From positions 62,001-126,000 of the forward strand of contig JARBJD010000076.1 of NCBI GenBank assembly GCA_033064195.1: a stretch of DNA of 64,000 nucleotides. The letters are read 5' to 3'. The notes under the pieces are model-generated. The model was not told where the DNA came from. It worked only from the letters and a program-made list of their open reading frames with translations, and ran no database searches. Shown here one piece after another: positions 1 to 9,714 of this stretch; within the stretch, counting starts at the first letter, position 1; each line of letters begins with the position of its first letter. Source of the DNA: Blattamonas nauphoetae (Eukaryota > Preaxostyla > Oxymonadida). The position numbers were made by a program, and so were the translations under genes.

Positions 1-94
1 ATGGGTGTCGGAAGGCAAGCACAAAGGCAAGCAAAGGGTATGTCATTTGTCATTGAATAACCACCTCTTTTCAGCCACTTACCAAAAGAAATAA
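1..94 (+). pseudogene. Partial copy of the SmD3 3' exons, cut by the window edge
   Basis: Bases 1-37 and 75-94 match the last two coding exons of the complete SmD3 gene at 21341-21866, with the same reading frame, the same TAA stop (92-94) and a GT-AG intron at 38-74. The rest of the gene would lie left of the window, so I cannot say whether this copy is complete. It belongs to an inverted duplication that also includes the PinX1-like gene downstream. The Arg/Gln/Ala-rich tail and the splice sites are conserved. Confidence 0.7.
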
Positions 95-168
95 CAAAAT
101 CTCAGGTCCTTTTTTTGGAAATTACCAAACGTCATTTCCTCATTTTCTCACTTCACTGAAAGACAAAG

Positions 169-755
169 AGGCTTGGATTCGGTATGTACGTCAAGCTTCG
201 GTATGTATGTCAATTCGGTATGTCTGTCAAAGATCTTCGGTATGTTTGTCAAAACAAAGATGAGTTTCTGTCCCTATATAGGTGAAAATTCGATCAAATT
301 TCATACTTATTCATCGTTTCACAATGCATTATATTGTGGGGAGGTGATAGAAAGCAGATGAATACCAATGAAGTGAGAAAAATGAGATGAGATCTTCTTG
401 AAATCTTGTGTATCACTCACATACGATTTATGATCGATATTCCAATATATTCCAACTATCTGAATCTCTTATCACCATATGGAGCCGTGTCTACTGGAAA
501 TAGAGCATCAGCGCCCCGATCCACCAAGGGAACAGATCGTCCCTTTTTTCTCGATTTATAAGCAACTTCGTTTCAATTCTTCAATATAATCTCATTATCG
601 CACCTCTGAACATGATCAATAACAATATATCCTCAGAAAAAGCAGATTGAGCACATGATATTGAAAGACACAAAACGGAATCCGAATGATCGATAACTTT
701 CCAGTAACATTTCCAACCGACTCTTCTCCCCGTGATGGTATGTATTGATGCCCAT
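169..755. other. Insertion of about 590 bases relative to the duplicate locus
   Basis: The sequence left of 169 and right of about 755 aligns with consecutive sequence in the inverted copy near 21220-21280. This stretch does not align there, so it was either gained here or replaced there. It begins with four short direct repeats. I see no convincing gene, no clear terminal inverted repeats and no target duplication. Confidence 0.5.
178..252 (+). repeat. Four copies of a 17-base repeat
   Basis: Units TTCGGTATGTNYGTCAA-like occur at 178-194, 197-213, 214-230 and 236-252. They are identical except near the eleventh base. Spacing is 16-22 bases, so this is a short clustered iteration rather than a perfect tandem array. 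Function is unknown. Confidence 0.8.
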
Positions 756-848
756 CTGACGCAACATCACTATGTTCATTTTGGTTGAGTGACACTGATT
801 TTGTTGAGTGAAAGATGCATTCTTTGGGTTGGTGAACTCTGTGTCGAA

Positions 849-1485
849 ATGACAGTTGATCCTCTCCGCGCAACACAAAATTTGCAATGGAGTCGATCAA
901 AGGGGATTGGCTTCAAAATGCTGAAAAACATGGGATGGAATGAAGGAGAAGGTTTGCAGTTCACTCATCTAGCCTTTTTTTCGATCATTATATGATCAAT
1001 TCAATCCTTCTGATCGTTAAGGTATTGGAAAGACACCAGGAACAGTCGAACATATCTATGTTCCTGTGAAAGCGGATACTAGAGGTCTGTATCACCATTC
1101 TATTCTCATCACCATCTTCGCATGCTTTCTTCCAGGTATTGGCATATCACAGGTGACTGACGCTTGGATTGGACCATGTGTGATTCCCTCCCTTTTCATA
1201 AGCACGGTTCTGCTCAGCTGGCGCCTTTTCTGCACTTCTTGGCAAACTTTCTGCACGCTCATCTCCATCCCCTTCTCCAAGTCCAAACCCCAACTTTCCA
1301 CAAACGAAACCAACTAAGTCTGAAGATGAAGTCGCCCAATCACCGTCTCCATCTCCATCCCCGACAAGAACAGGGGCACGTTTCGGGTCTGACCTTTCCA
1401 TTTCTTTTCTCTCTTTGATTGATTCCGACCTCACAGTCTGTCGCGACGACCACAGTTGGGGAACGAACCTTTGTATTCAAACTGA
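849..1485 (+). pseudogene. Truncated or chimeric copy of the PinX1-like G-patch gene
   Basis: Exons 849-951, 1022-1084, 1136-1177 and 1203-1386 match exons 1-4 of the complete PinX1-like gene at 20163-21158. The intron sizes are the same (70, 51 and 25 bases) and the frame is open throughout. The G-patch core is intact. Homology ends near 1413 inside the next intron. The lysine-rich last exon is missing; using the next plausible acceptor (1436/1437) the frame reaches a TGA at 1483-1485 after about 16 unrelated residues. It is therefore either a decaying partial duplicate or a shortened G-patch protein. Start and splice sites are inferred by alignment with the intact copy. Confidence 0.65.
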
Positions 1486-2168
1486 AGAATACGGTTGAAA
1501 CTGGGAAGGCTGCAATTTATCTGGATAATCGCTTCGATCCTTTCCCCGGCTTTGAAACTCCATCGTACGTCCACACATATGATGTGTTCTCGTTCCAGCA
1601 AAAGGGGGATAACCAACCAAGCGATACAAAGTTGGAGGAAAGGATCTACGACCCAGGCGCCTAAGCCTTCCGAAAACTCAGTCTTCATCGGACGGATGGA
1701 CGCATCTCGGAGACATCCCCGTCCCGAGTGTTGAATACTTTCCTTATTTCGTCCGTCTGTTGGTGTGTCCTGAAACTGAGATTCTCCACGCACCACGACC
1801 ACTCAGCAAGGACATCTGCACAGGTATTTCAACATCGACGATCCTCACACCGGAAACCGCTTCGAAGACAATGCGGTGAAAGAGAGAAGATGCTTTCTGA
1901 TAGTTCTCTCAACAGCCGAAATCAGCAACAATATTCTCGCTGACAAGACTCACATCCAACCAGAACTCAACCATGCGACGTTGGATCAAGTCACTGAAAG
2001 GAACAAGTCCGTGGATACTCCTCTGGGCGTGTGAGGCCAGTCACAAGAAGAAAGGACATCGAATCAGTCTTCTGTTTTAATTATTGTCAGTGAACACGAT
2101 TCTTTCCTTGTTTTTGACTGTTTCAAAGGTTTCGAGAGTAATCTCCTGTTGTGATAAATGAAGTGAAG
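1486..2168. other. No assignable gene
   Basis: Reading frames here are short. One, at 1419-1664, encodes a passable-looking peptide (ERTFVFKLKNTVETGKAAIY) that I do not recognise. It could be a remnant of the sequence into which the SmD3/PinX1-like duplicate was joined near 1413. Confidence 0.3.
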
Positions 2169-2176
2169 TGTTTGGT

Positions 2177-2658
2177 GGGCAAGTGTTGACTTGGTGGGCC
2201 AAAAGGGATCGAGGTGTGTCTTGTCGTTTTTTTCAACTATCCCGTCCTCTCATCGTCATACGTCCCTTATAGTGATGAGAACGTTTGTTTATCAAAATTT
2301 TGATGATAGTGTCTAGATCGTCATCACGAAATCCAAACTCGGTTGATCCTGACAGATGAGGGCGATTGGTGAACACTATCACTTCACCTTTTCGTTTTCT
2401 CGGTTCATTTTACCCTTTTATCAATCATTTCATCACAATTTTTTGACAAATTTTGTTTGATCATGGTTTGTGGTGAAGTGACACAATGGAACAGCCTAAC
2501 CAACAAAACACCCAAATTCAGATCACGCTCGACGCTTGCGTGGTGCAATCGGTAGATCGCCCGCTTTGAAAGCTTGAGGACGCGGGTTCAAGACCTACCA
2601 GCGTCCTCTTTTTTTTTCTCAACTTAGAATTTTTTGGCCCACCAACTCGACATTTGCC
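2177..2658 (+). mobile_element. 482-base MITE with 8-base target duplication and internal tRNA-like unit
   Basis: Terminal inverted repeats of about 27 bases (left GGCAAGTGTTGACTTGGTGG; right end matches with a few mismatches) are flanked by the direct repeat TGTTTGGT at 2169-2176 and 2659-2666. An 8-base duplication is typical of the hAT superfamily. The left end carries one extra G. A second member of the same family and almost the same length (483 bases) lies at 47301-47783; internal motifs such as GATCGAGGTGTGT and GAGGGCGAT are shared in the same order. There is no protein-coding capacity. The right end abuts the 3' end of the Crinkler/RHS-like gene, whose stop codon is 7 bases away. Confidence 0.8.
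2531..2606 (+). other. tRNA-like unit with A box, B box and T-run
   Basis: Bases 2541-2552 fit an A box (TGGTGCAATCGG) and 2585-2595 a B box (GGTTCAAGACC). A run of nine T follows at 2609, as at Pol III terminators. Outer ends GACGCT and AGCGTC can pair as an acceptor stem. The D, anticodon and T stems pair poorly, so this is not a convincing functional tRNA. An alternative hairpin joins AGGACGC with GCGTCCT. The loop TTTGAAA would give anticodon UGA. Confidence 0.4.
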
Positions 2659-2672
2659 TGTTTGGTGTTTAA

Positions 2673-5578
2673 TTACCCCTTCCAGTGACTAGTCTTGTTC
2701 TTACTCCGTGCTTTGGTTTCTTGCCTCGGCGGCAGAATGTCTTCTCCAGCAACCTCTTCTTCCAAGTCATTCAAATCATCTGATTCAACATCGCTCGGAG
2801 ATGCCTCGGTGTCATCGTCAAACGGTTGGACTGTCATCCCCAGTTGGTGGTGTGGATCGACCATCAGGACGCTCCTCGGCTCAGGAGTCGTTTCTGAAGG
2901 AAGGACAGGCTGCATCGATATCCCCTGCGGGTGGCGTGGATCCAATGTCTGTTCCTTCGTCATCACAAAACACTTCCTGAAGTCGTCATCGTCCGTGTTC
3001 CATTGTGTGACGATCTTTGGACGTTTTGTGACTGGCCCTTCCAATCCAGAAAACTCGTAGAACAAGAGGTCCGAGACAGACACAACACCTGTTCTGTATG
3101 AACCATATCCTGACGAGTTCTTTTTCTTGGTGTCTTGAAAAACCGTGTTTCGGTCGATGAATGGAAGAACATCTTCTGGTTTGGCGATCAAGACGAAGAA
3201 CACTTCCACCTTTGCTTTTCGCATCCCTTCTTTCTTCCCTTTGCCTCTGACTGGTTTCGCGTGTTGAATCTCAAGTACGTTCTTCAGTTTTTCGATCAGT
3301 CGATAATTGACATCTTCGGACTTTGAATTCACAGCAGTGTGGAACGTGAAGAGTTTGATTGAGTCTTTGTTGTGAAAGAAGATGAACGAATGGATTCCTG
3401 TCCAAGATTTCTGATCTTTGTTCGTCTCAGAATCAGAGGGTGATTCATAATAGAGAACATTGCTGGAAAAGCGTTGAGTAGCATTCAATTGAGAGGATGT
3501 CAAGGCACATCGATCAATCACTGGGAATGTGCAATACGATGTAGGGAAGAGGTGAGGTGTGGTAGAATACAGGGTGAATCGTGAATGAGAACGAAGCAAT
3601 TCCTGATTCACTTTGTGTTCCAAGATGTAGCTTCTGAATGCTTCTGGGATTGTTTTGCCTCCAATCTTCTTGAGGAAGCCTTCTGCTTTGATTTTTGTCA
3701 TCGTCAGTAGCAATCGGGAAGCAAATTGACTCACTGGTCGAGACCCGAGGTGAGAGGCTGTAAGAGAACTGAGCACAACACTCGCTTCTGATCCTGTGAG
3801 TGTGATCCCACCCCATCCAAATGCTTCGCTCATTCCCTCGAAGGTGTCGTTTAAGTCAGCGCTGAGAGCACGGGGACTCAGTCCAAACACTTCAATCACA
3901 TTCAAATACACGTACATGTCATCGTCAGGGAAATGGGCGTTCAAATCCAATTCCATTTCAGATGGAAGCGGTGAGTGGATTCTCTCGAGAGTGGAACCGT
4001 TCATGGCGATAAATTGAAGAAATCCAAGCCGAGCGTCAAATGACTCTTTCCCATCAGATGAGGAGTCTGATCCATCGTCAGAGTGGGAGTTTGATTCATC
4101 GTCAGATTGGGAGTCTGATCCATCGTCAGATTGGGAGTCTGATTTATCGTCAGATGAGGTGTCTGTTTCATCCTCAAGATACCCATGTGTCCCGAGCAGC
4201 GTGATCACCAATGGGTGCAGCCCGACAATTAGGTCAGCGTCAACTGGGCGGATCCAATGTTCTCGTCCTGTCTTCTTGAGGCACCGCATCATCGTGTAGA
4301 ATTCTCCTTCTGTCCATAACGGATAATTTCCTCGCCATTCTGGTGTTTCATGGTCAGGGCGTGGGACTTGTATTTCGTATTTTGCGGGCGAGGCTGCATA
4401 CACTGTGAAGACACCTTGCATAGCCTTGTTTGCAAATGGATCTGCCGAGTCCACAATGCGGATCACGGGGAAGTCATTCGTGTACCAAGTCTCTCCAAGC
4501 GAGGGGATGTGGCTTCGAATTCTGATCGGGTTGGAAATGTTCGAACGATCAACAAGAATTGTGATCACTGGCATGTCTGGGAGAATGTAGAGAATCGACT
4601 GGAAAGCATGGAAGACGAGAAAATGCAAACCACTTTATCCACCTCCTTCATCAGACAATGAATCAGATACAGCAGCATCAGTGACTTTCCTGTTCCAGGC
4701 TGTCCATTCAAATAAAATGCCTTGCAACAATCATTGTCAATCAATGTTTCCGAATTGATAAGCCCGCGAAAAGGGGAAACATCCGCACCGTCGCGAGCAA
4801 TCCACTCCGGAGTTTCTTGTATTGACTTCCACAGTTCTGTGTCATCAGTTGAGGGTTGATGGCACTTGTCCGCGAAGTAGCGTTTTTTGAGTTTTTTCAG
4901 ATCCTTCTTCTTGTACGTTTTCTTTGAATGGATCCTCATGAAATTCGCGATGATTCCAATTTGGAACTCCTGCCAGCAACTTCGGATCCAGACTTTTCTT
5001 GGCGTCTCGAACTGCGAATCAAGGGTTGGCATCCAGATGACACGACCTTTCCTCTGAGCGTAAAACAGGTCATACATGCTCCCCATCAGGTGTAGACGGC
5101 TCTTCAGCTGTTCCTCAGTTTCATCAGCAAGGTGGGGCAGGGTTTCGACGCGATCTTTGGGAATCGCGACAACTTGTATTGGTTGGAGTTTGGTGTGAAC
5201 TTCTTGACGAGGCCAACAACTTTGTAAATCTTCAATCTTCAAAGATGGATCGTATTGATATCCAGAGTGACCAACCAGGTCTTTCCATTCTGGAGCGCGC
5301 TCAGTGTGTGAAGGGTTTTGGTGGTCTTCTTCATGTTCACCATTTGGGTTGGGTTCAGGTACAGTACACGGGAATTGAATGGTAATGAATCTGTGTGTAT
5401 CTCTGAGAGTCTGGATAAGTTCGTTGTACAAATCATAAATTGTGTGAGTACCAGGAACTGTGATGTTTCGGCGAGTGTCTTGAGGGTTAGCTTGTCCAGA
5501 ACCCGACGGAGAGACTTCAGGAGCATTGGGGTCTGCGATGAGATGATAGGGGATCTCGACAACTTCTGATTGGGACAT
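2673..5578 (-). CDS. Crinkler/RHS-like P-loop NTPase protein
   Basis: Two long frames are joined by a 32-base GT-AG intron at 4599-4630, giving a protein of about 957 residues (exons 4631-5578 and 2673-4598). A Walker A motif, GQPGTGKS, sits near residue 290, followed by a hydrophobic strand and a Ser/Asp-rich acidic repeat (about residues 480-520). The plan of a long N-terminal region, a P-loop ATPase and a divergent C-terminal half resembles Crinkler and retrotransposon-hot-spot (RHS) proteins, which are multicopy NTPase/nuclease families of protists. I did not identify nuclease residues, so the family call rests on the ATPase core and the context of repeats. The C-terminus is basic after an acidic stretch. 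It is transcribed away from the armadillo-like gene, 116 bases distant, and ends beside a MITE. Confidence 0.55.
4053..4164 (-). repeat. 24-base repeat encoding SDSQSDDG-type units
   Basis: About five imperfect copies of a 24-base unit within the Crinkler/RHS-like gene encode an acidic Ser/Asp octapeptide. The unit length is a multiple of three, so copy-number change would keep the frame. Such repeats commonly expand and contract. Confidence 0.8.
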
Positions 5579-5694
5579 GATGAATTCTGAACTGTAGAAA
5601 TTGAAGTGCCTATTTGGGGTTTAGATCTGGCTCATACTACTTTTTCATCCTTGCCATTCTTCGACTCACGAAGTGTTGCTGTTCTCACAGGGAG

Positions 5695-7938
5695 ATGCAC
5701 CAAAGATTTCTTCATATTGAGGATTCCGACCAACCTCACTGGCATTCTGATGTGGAAGGGGGTGAGTGTAAGAATGATGCTCGTCCTAATCGACTGAGAT
5801 CATCTCGAAGAAACGGACTACGCCAACACAATGATCTCGACAGTCAAAGACAGAACATTTTTCATCTTCTTTTCGAACTTTCAACATCACTGGAACAGGG
5901 GGATGACGCGTCTCACATGTCATCACTCTCATCAATCGTGACGCTGACTGAGAATTGTGATGATGATGAAATCGTGAGCCTGATGCTGCAAGCGAACACA
6001 ATTGACAAACTTCTTGGAATTGTTAGTTCGAATGAAGATAGTGGAGTTTTGGTATCTTCGCTCTCTCTTTATCTCTCCAGTATACCGTGTATTCACTCCT
6101 GGCTCGTCTTAGTGTGCCATTTGATTGTTGATTTTCTTCAGCGTGTGTGTCGGCTGTAGCTGTGTCAAAAATGATGGTTCCTCCCTTTTTTTCAAAGAGT
6201 CTCTCGCTTATCTCGCAAGCGAATGATGATCTTACCCTGCAGGTTCGTGCCTTTCTTTCTCCACATCATCCTCATTTTGTCTGAAGGTTCTTCATGTGTT
6301 ATATCATTCAGCTTTGGCTGGGGATGACTTCTGTGCGTTTGAAGTGGGAAATGATGTCACTGCTCATCTTCTGCGATATCTGCTTGCATGTCAGCCAATC
6401 TCAGTTGGTCGAAATGAAAGGAGTTGCTGTGGTACCTTGAAACTGGAGGAGGGCCAAAAACAGACGGTAGCAACGTCCCTTCTTCTGTTGACCAAACTGA
6501 TCAAGGTATTGTTTCCAGGAACTCTGCACGAAACAGCTGTGGCTGCATGTGTTCCATACTTTCTGAGCAGCGACAGACGTGTTCAACTGCTGGCACTGAA
6601 ATATGCGCGTCATCTTGTTACGGATTTAGACAACGAGCATTTCTTGAAGTCCTCACTTCCAAATAACCAGATGAATGCTGAAAACACAACCTGGATTCCT
6701 GTTCTGAATTATCTCATAGACTTGGTGAAAGAGAAGCAAATGGACTTCGAACAAAATGTGAAAGTGTTTCATGTCTTCAGGCGAATGTGTGCAGATTTCA
6801 GAAACCAACTTGGGCATCCAAACGGAATGACACAGCCGGAAATATCTTGTCTAGAAACTGTTGAAGACGATATGATGACGATATTCCAGTATTGTTTGAA
6901 GACGATTGGGGCGATTCTAGCGATCTTCGGGGAGATTGCATATTTGTCGGAGGCACATGAACAAGTTTGTTCTCTTTTTCTTTATTTTTTTTGGAGATTG
7001 TGATTGACACTGGAATTTATCCGCTCTTGGGGGAACTGCTGGACTGGTCGATTGTCGTCACGAGTGACGGGATTCCACTTCCCTCGATGTCAGCAGAGGA
7101 GGATTATGAATACTTCCGAGCGGCAGTGACGACTGATTCTCAGCTGGACGAGCCCTTCCACCTGCTCACCTCTCTCAAAGCCGCCTTCCGGCAACACAAC
7201 TTACGACCCCCTCTTTCATATCAGGACAGCATTCGAACGTTCACTCTGGATGATATACTCGACAACACGCTGTCCATCGACGATGCTCAGAGGCTGAAAA
7301 GAGCGAAAGATTCTCTGCTCAAGAATGTCCTGTTCTTCCTCGGAAACTCCTTAGGTGGGACACCTGCACATGCTGAGATTGTGCTCTCTTCTCTATTTCC
7401 GGATATGTCTGCAACTGAAGCAACAATGAAAGTGGTTGACTGTCTGCAAACAATCCTCCTCAGACTTCCTCAAAAATCACTGAAAGAGCTAATGCGTTGT
7501 ATTTATGTATTGGCTAGTCTGCCACCGGAGCATCAATCCGTGTTGGCTGAGTCAGAAATGATGCTGCTTGCGTGGAACCATCGAATGGATCTGAACAGCG
7601 ACGGTGCGAATTATCTGGTGCATTCATTCAAGCTGCTTCTCTCGCCAAACGACGAATCATCGCATACAGTTGCCATGCCTCTTCTGGAACGGATTTACAA
7701 CCACTCCTTTGCGATGGAATTAAAGAAGATGTGCCACGACAAAAACCGGGACATCAGAACGTGTTACCGCCGTCTTTGGACGTTTCTGAAGACACTTCCA
7801 ACACAGAACCTTTCTACGTCCTCAACTCCATCAACCACATCAATAAACAAGCCAAACGAGCTTCCTGCGACAATCTCCTCTAGCTTGCTCGACTTGCTGT
7901 CAAATAACTGTCTGGCCACCTTTTCCTCTGCGCTGTGA
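5695..7938 (+). CDS. Armadillo/HEAT-like helical protein with introns
   Basis: At least four exons give a mostly helical protein rich in Leu-Leu and paired amphipathic helices, for example LLLLTKLIKVLFPGTLHE, ALKYARHLVTDL and ILLRLPQKSLKELMRCIYVL. I chose the ATG at 5695, which opens MHQRFLHIEDSDQPHW; upstream sequence is the 116-base spacer shared with the divergent Crinkler/RHS-like gene. Introns are short (for example just after about 6040, about 6130, about 6240 and about 6965) and their exact borders were not all settled. The final frame ends at TGA 7936-7938. The fold suggests a scaffold of alpha-solenoid type, but I cannot name the family. Confidence 0.6.
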
Positions 7939-8694
7939 TGGGCTGACTCCTTTTGGGGTATGTTCCCCTCCCATGACCATCGCACTCAACAAAACAATGT
8001 TCTCCATTTTCATTTCACCTCAATCTTCTTTATTCACGTCCTTCATTTTTGTAAACACGTCGGAGTCATTGTTCAGAGGTAAAGAAGAGATGAGAGAAAG
8101 AATCTTCACAAATTCGACAAGAGCGTGTTCTCTGACACCACACACAATTTGTGTGATTCTTTTTCAAAAATCGCATCCGTCACTCCAGCGCCTGTACGTT
8201 GATATTCATCGACAAATACCCTCTACTCACCGTCACAGGTGCTCTCTCCATGTTCAAGGTGTGAATTTCGTCTTTTCTTCATGTTGGCGAACTTTATCGC
8301 GGATCCGATGCTCAGGCGACTAATCACCCATCAGACTTCTGTTCGATATATATATCAATGATGAAACCGACATCAAACTGTGGATTACACACTCACAACA
8401 TGGTTTGTACCGTTTCTTTCTTTCTCACGTTCAGATACTCGGGATTTTTTTGTGGTGCGCCGGAACAATGAGCACAACGAGATAACTCTCACATAAATCG
8501 TTCAATCGGATGTTATCGATAGTTTTCGCTCGCTGGTATGTCTTTATTCATGCATTTCTGGTCTTGTAGACCCAAAAATGAATGCTCTTTTTTCAATCGT
8601 CATCAATCTGTACTACCTCGCCTCAAACACCATGGTCCTTCAGTATTTCCCTCAGAGAGTCTCTGTTAGACACGTTCAACAAATGTTACGGACC
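7939..8694. other. Intergenic, with possible small intron-containing gene on the plus strand
   Basis: Between about 8090 and 8360 several frames look coding when short GT-AG segments are removed (peptides such as KFDKSVFSDTTHNLCDSF and ANFIADPMLRRLITHQ). I could not build one consistent model and do not recognise the product. The rest shows no feature. Confidence 0.25.
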
Positions 8695-8697
8695 TAA

Positions 8698-9293
8698 TAG
8701 TGGCGTCACCAATACGTTCCATGTCAACAATTCGTGCTTTTTTCTGGAATGATCACTTTTGGTCAAACTAAGAAAAAAATAAAATTTTAGAATTTTCTTC
8801 CCACTGGATCCCAAAAAATCCTCACAATAGCTCTTTTCAACCACTTTTTTCATGTGTTCTCGTCATAACTTCACAACCTGTGAACCGATTTTGATGAAAT
8901 TTTCCACTGAAACGTTTGTTTGGTGAAATGAACATTTTGAAAAAAAATTGGAAAAAAAATCATGGGTATCTGGGACGATATGAAAAAAGGCTGTTTTTCG
9001 CCCAGAAAAATATCATGGGAAAAAATTTTTTATTTTTTTGAGTGTCTTTTATCGATATGTTTACGAAAATAATGCTTTTTCTTCGGTCTCAAACGGATGT
9101 CTGGATATGGAAAAATGATCGTCGAAAGTTTGGAAAATGTGTGGCGTTTCGCTGTATAACGTGTTTTGAGGTTTTCTCAGGATCCAGTGGGAAGAAAATT
9201 CTAAAATTTTATTTTTTTCTTAGTTTGACCAAAAGTGATAATTCCAGAAAAAAGCACGAATTGTTGACATCGAACGTATTGGTGACACCACTA
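8698..9293. mobile_element. 596-base MITE of PIF/Harbinger type
   Basis: Terminal inverted repeats of about 115 bases, beginning TAGTGGYGTCACCAATACGT, cover 8698-8813 and the matching right end up to 9293 with few mismatches. Flanks are the 3-base direct repeat TAA (8695-8697 and 9294-9296), the TWA target typical of PIF/Harbinger elements. The central 350 bases are A/T-rich and encode nothing. The high identity of the arms suggests a fairly recent insertion. Confidence 0.8.
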
Positions 9294-9330
9294 TAATATA
9301 TCGAGAATATTGAATATGTCAATCCGCACT

Positions 9331-9616
9331 TTTCGTGTCTTTTTCTTCAATGGAGGAGTTTATACCAGTGCTCTCACACAGAATTGGTTTTTTCTGTTGT
9401 AAATTATCGGTAGTTTGTCTTTGGACCTGTTTTGTTACAAAAAATGTGCAGAAGAGTCCTGAACAAAAAAAGGAGATATCGAACGCGATCTTCCTTGAAA
9501 TCCGGTAATTCACTCATTTTCAGTCGACTGAACAGACGAATGGTAATTCCGCAAAAAATAATTTTTGGTGACGCACATTAGTGTTTTGCGATTTTTCAAA
9601 GAGAATCACCCACATT
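9331..9616 (+). repeat. Dispersed repeat, copy 1 of about 290 bases
   Basis: This stretch aligns along its whole length with the reverse complement of 49978-50264, at roughly three-quarters identity by eye. Shared blocks include CTTTTCGTGTCTTTTTCT, GATATCGAACGCGATC, CGCACATTAGTGTTTTGCGA and TTTCAAAGAGAATC. I see no clear terminal inverted repeats, target duplication or coding frame. It may be an old non-autonomous element. Confidence 0.65.
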
Positions 9617-9714
9617 CATTTGCCATTATTTCCTCCTGACCAAAACATTTTACAAAATCATTTCAGATGAGGTGAAGTATTATCGCTGTACACGCGCAGA
9701 TAACGTCACACATT

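Noticed and set aside
2531-2606. Functional tRNA-Ser gene
   Set aside because: A and B boxes and T-run are present, but D, anticodon and T stems pair poorly and there is no class II variable arm.
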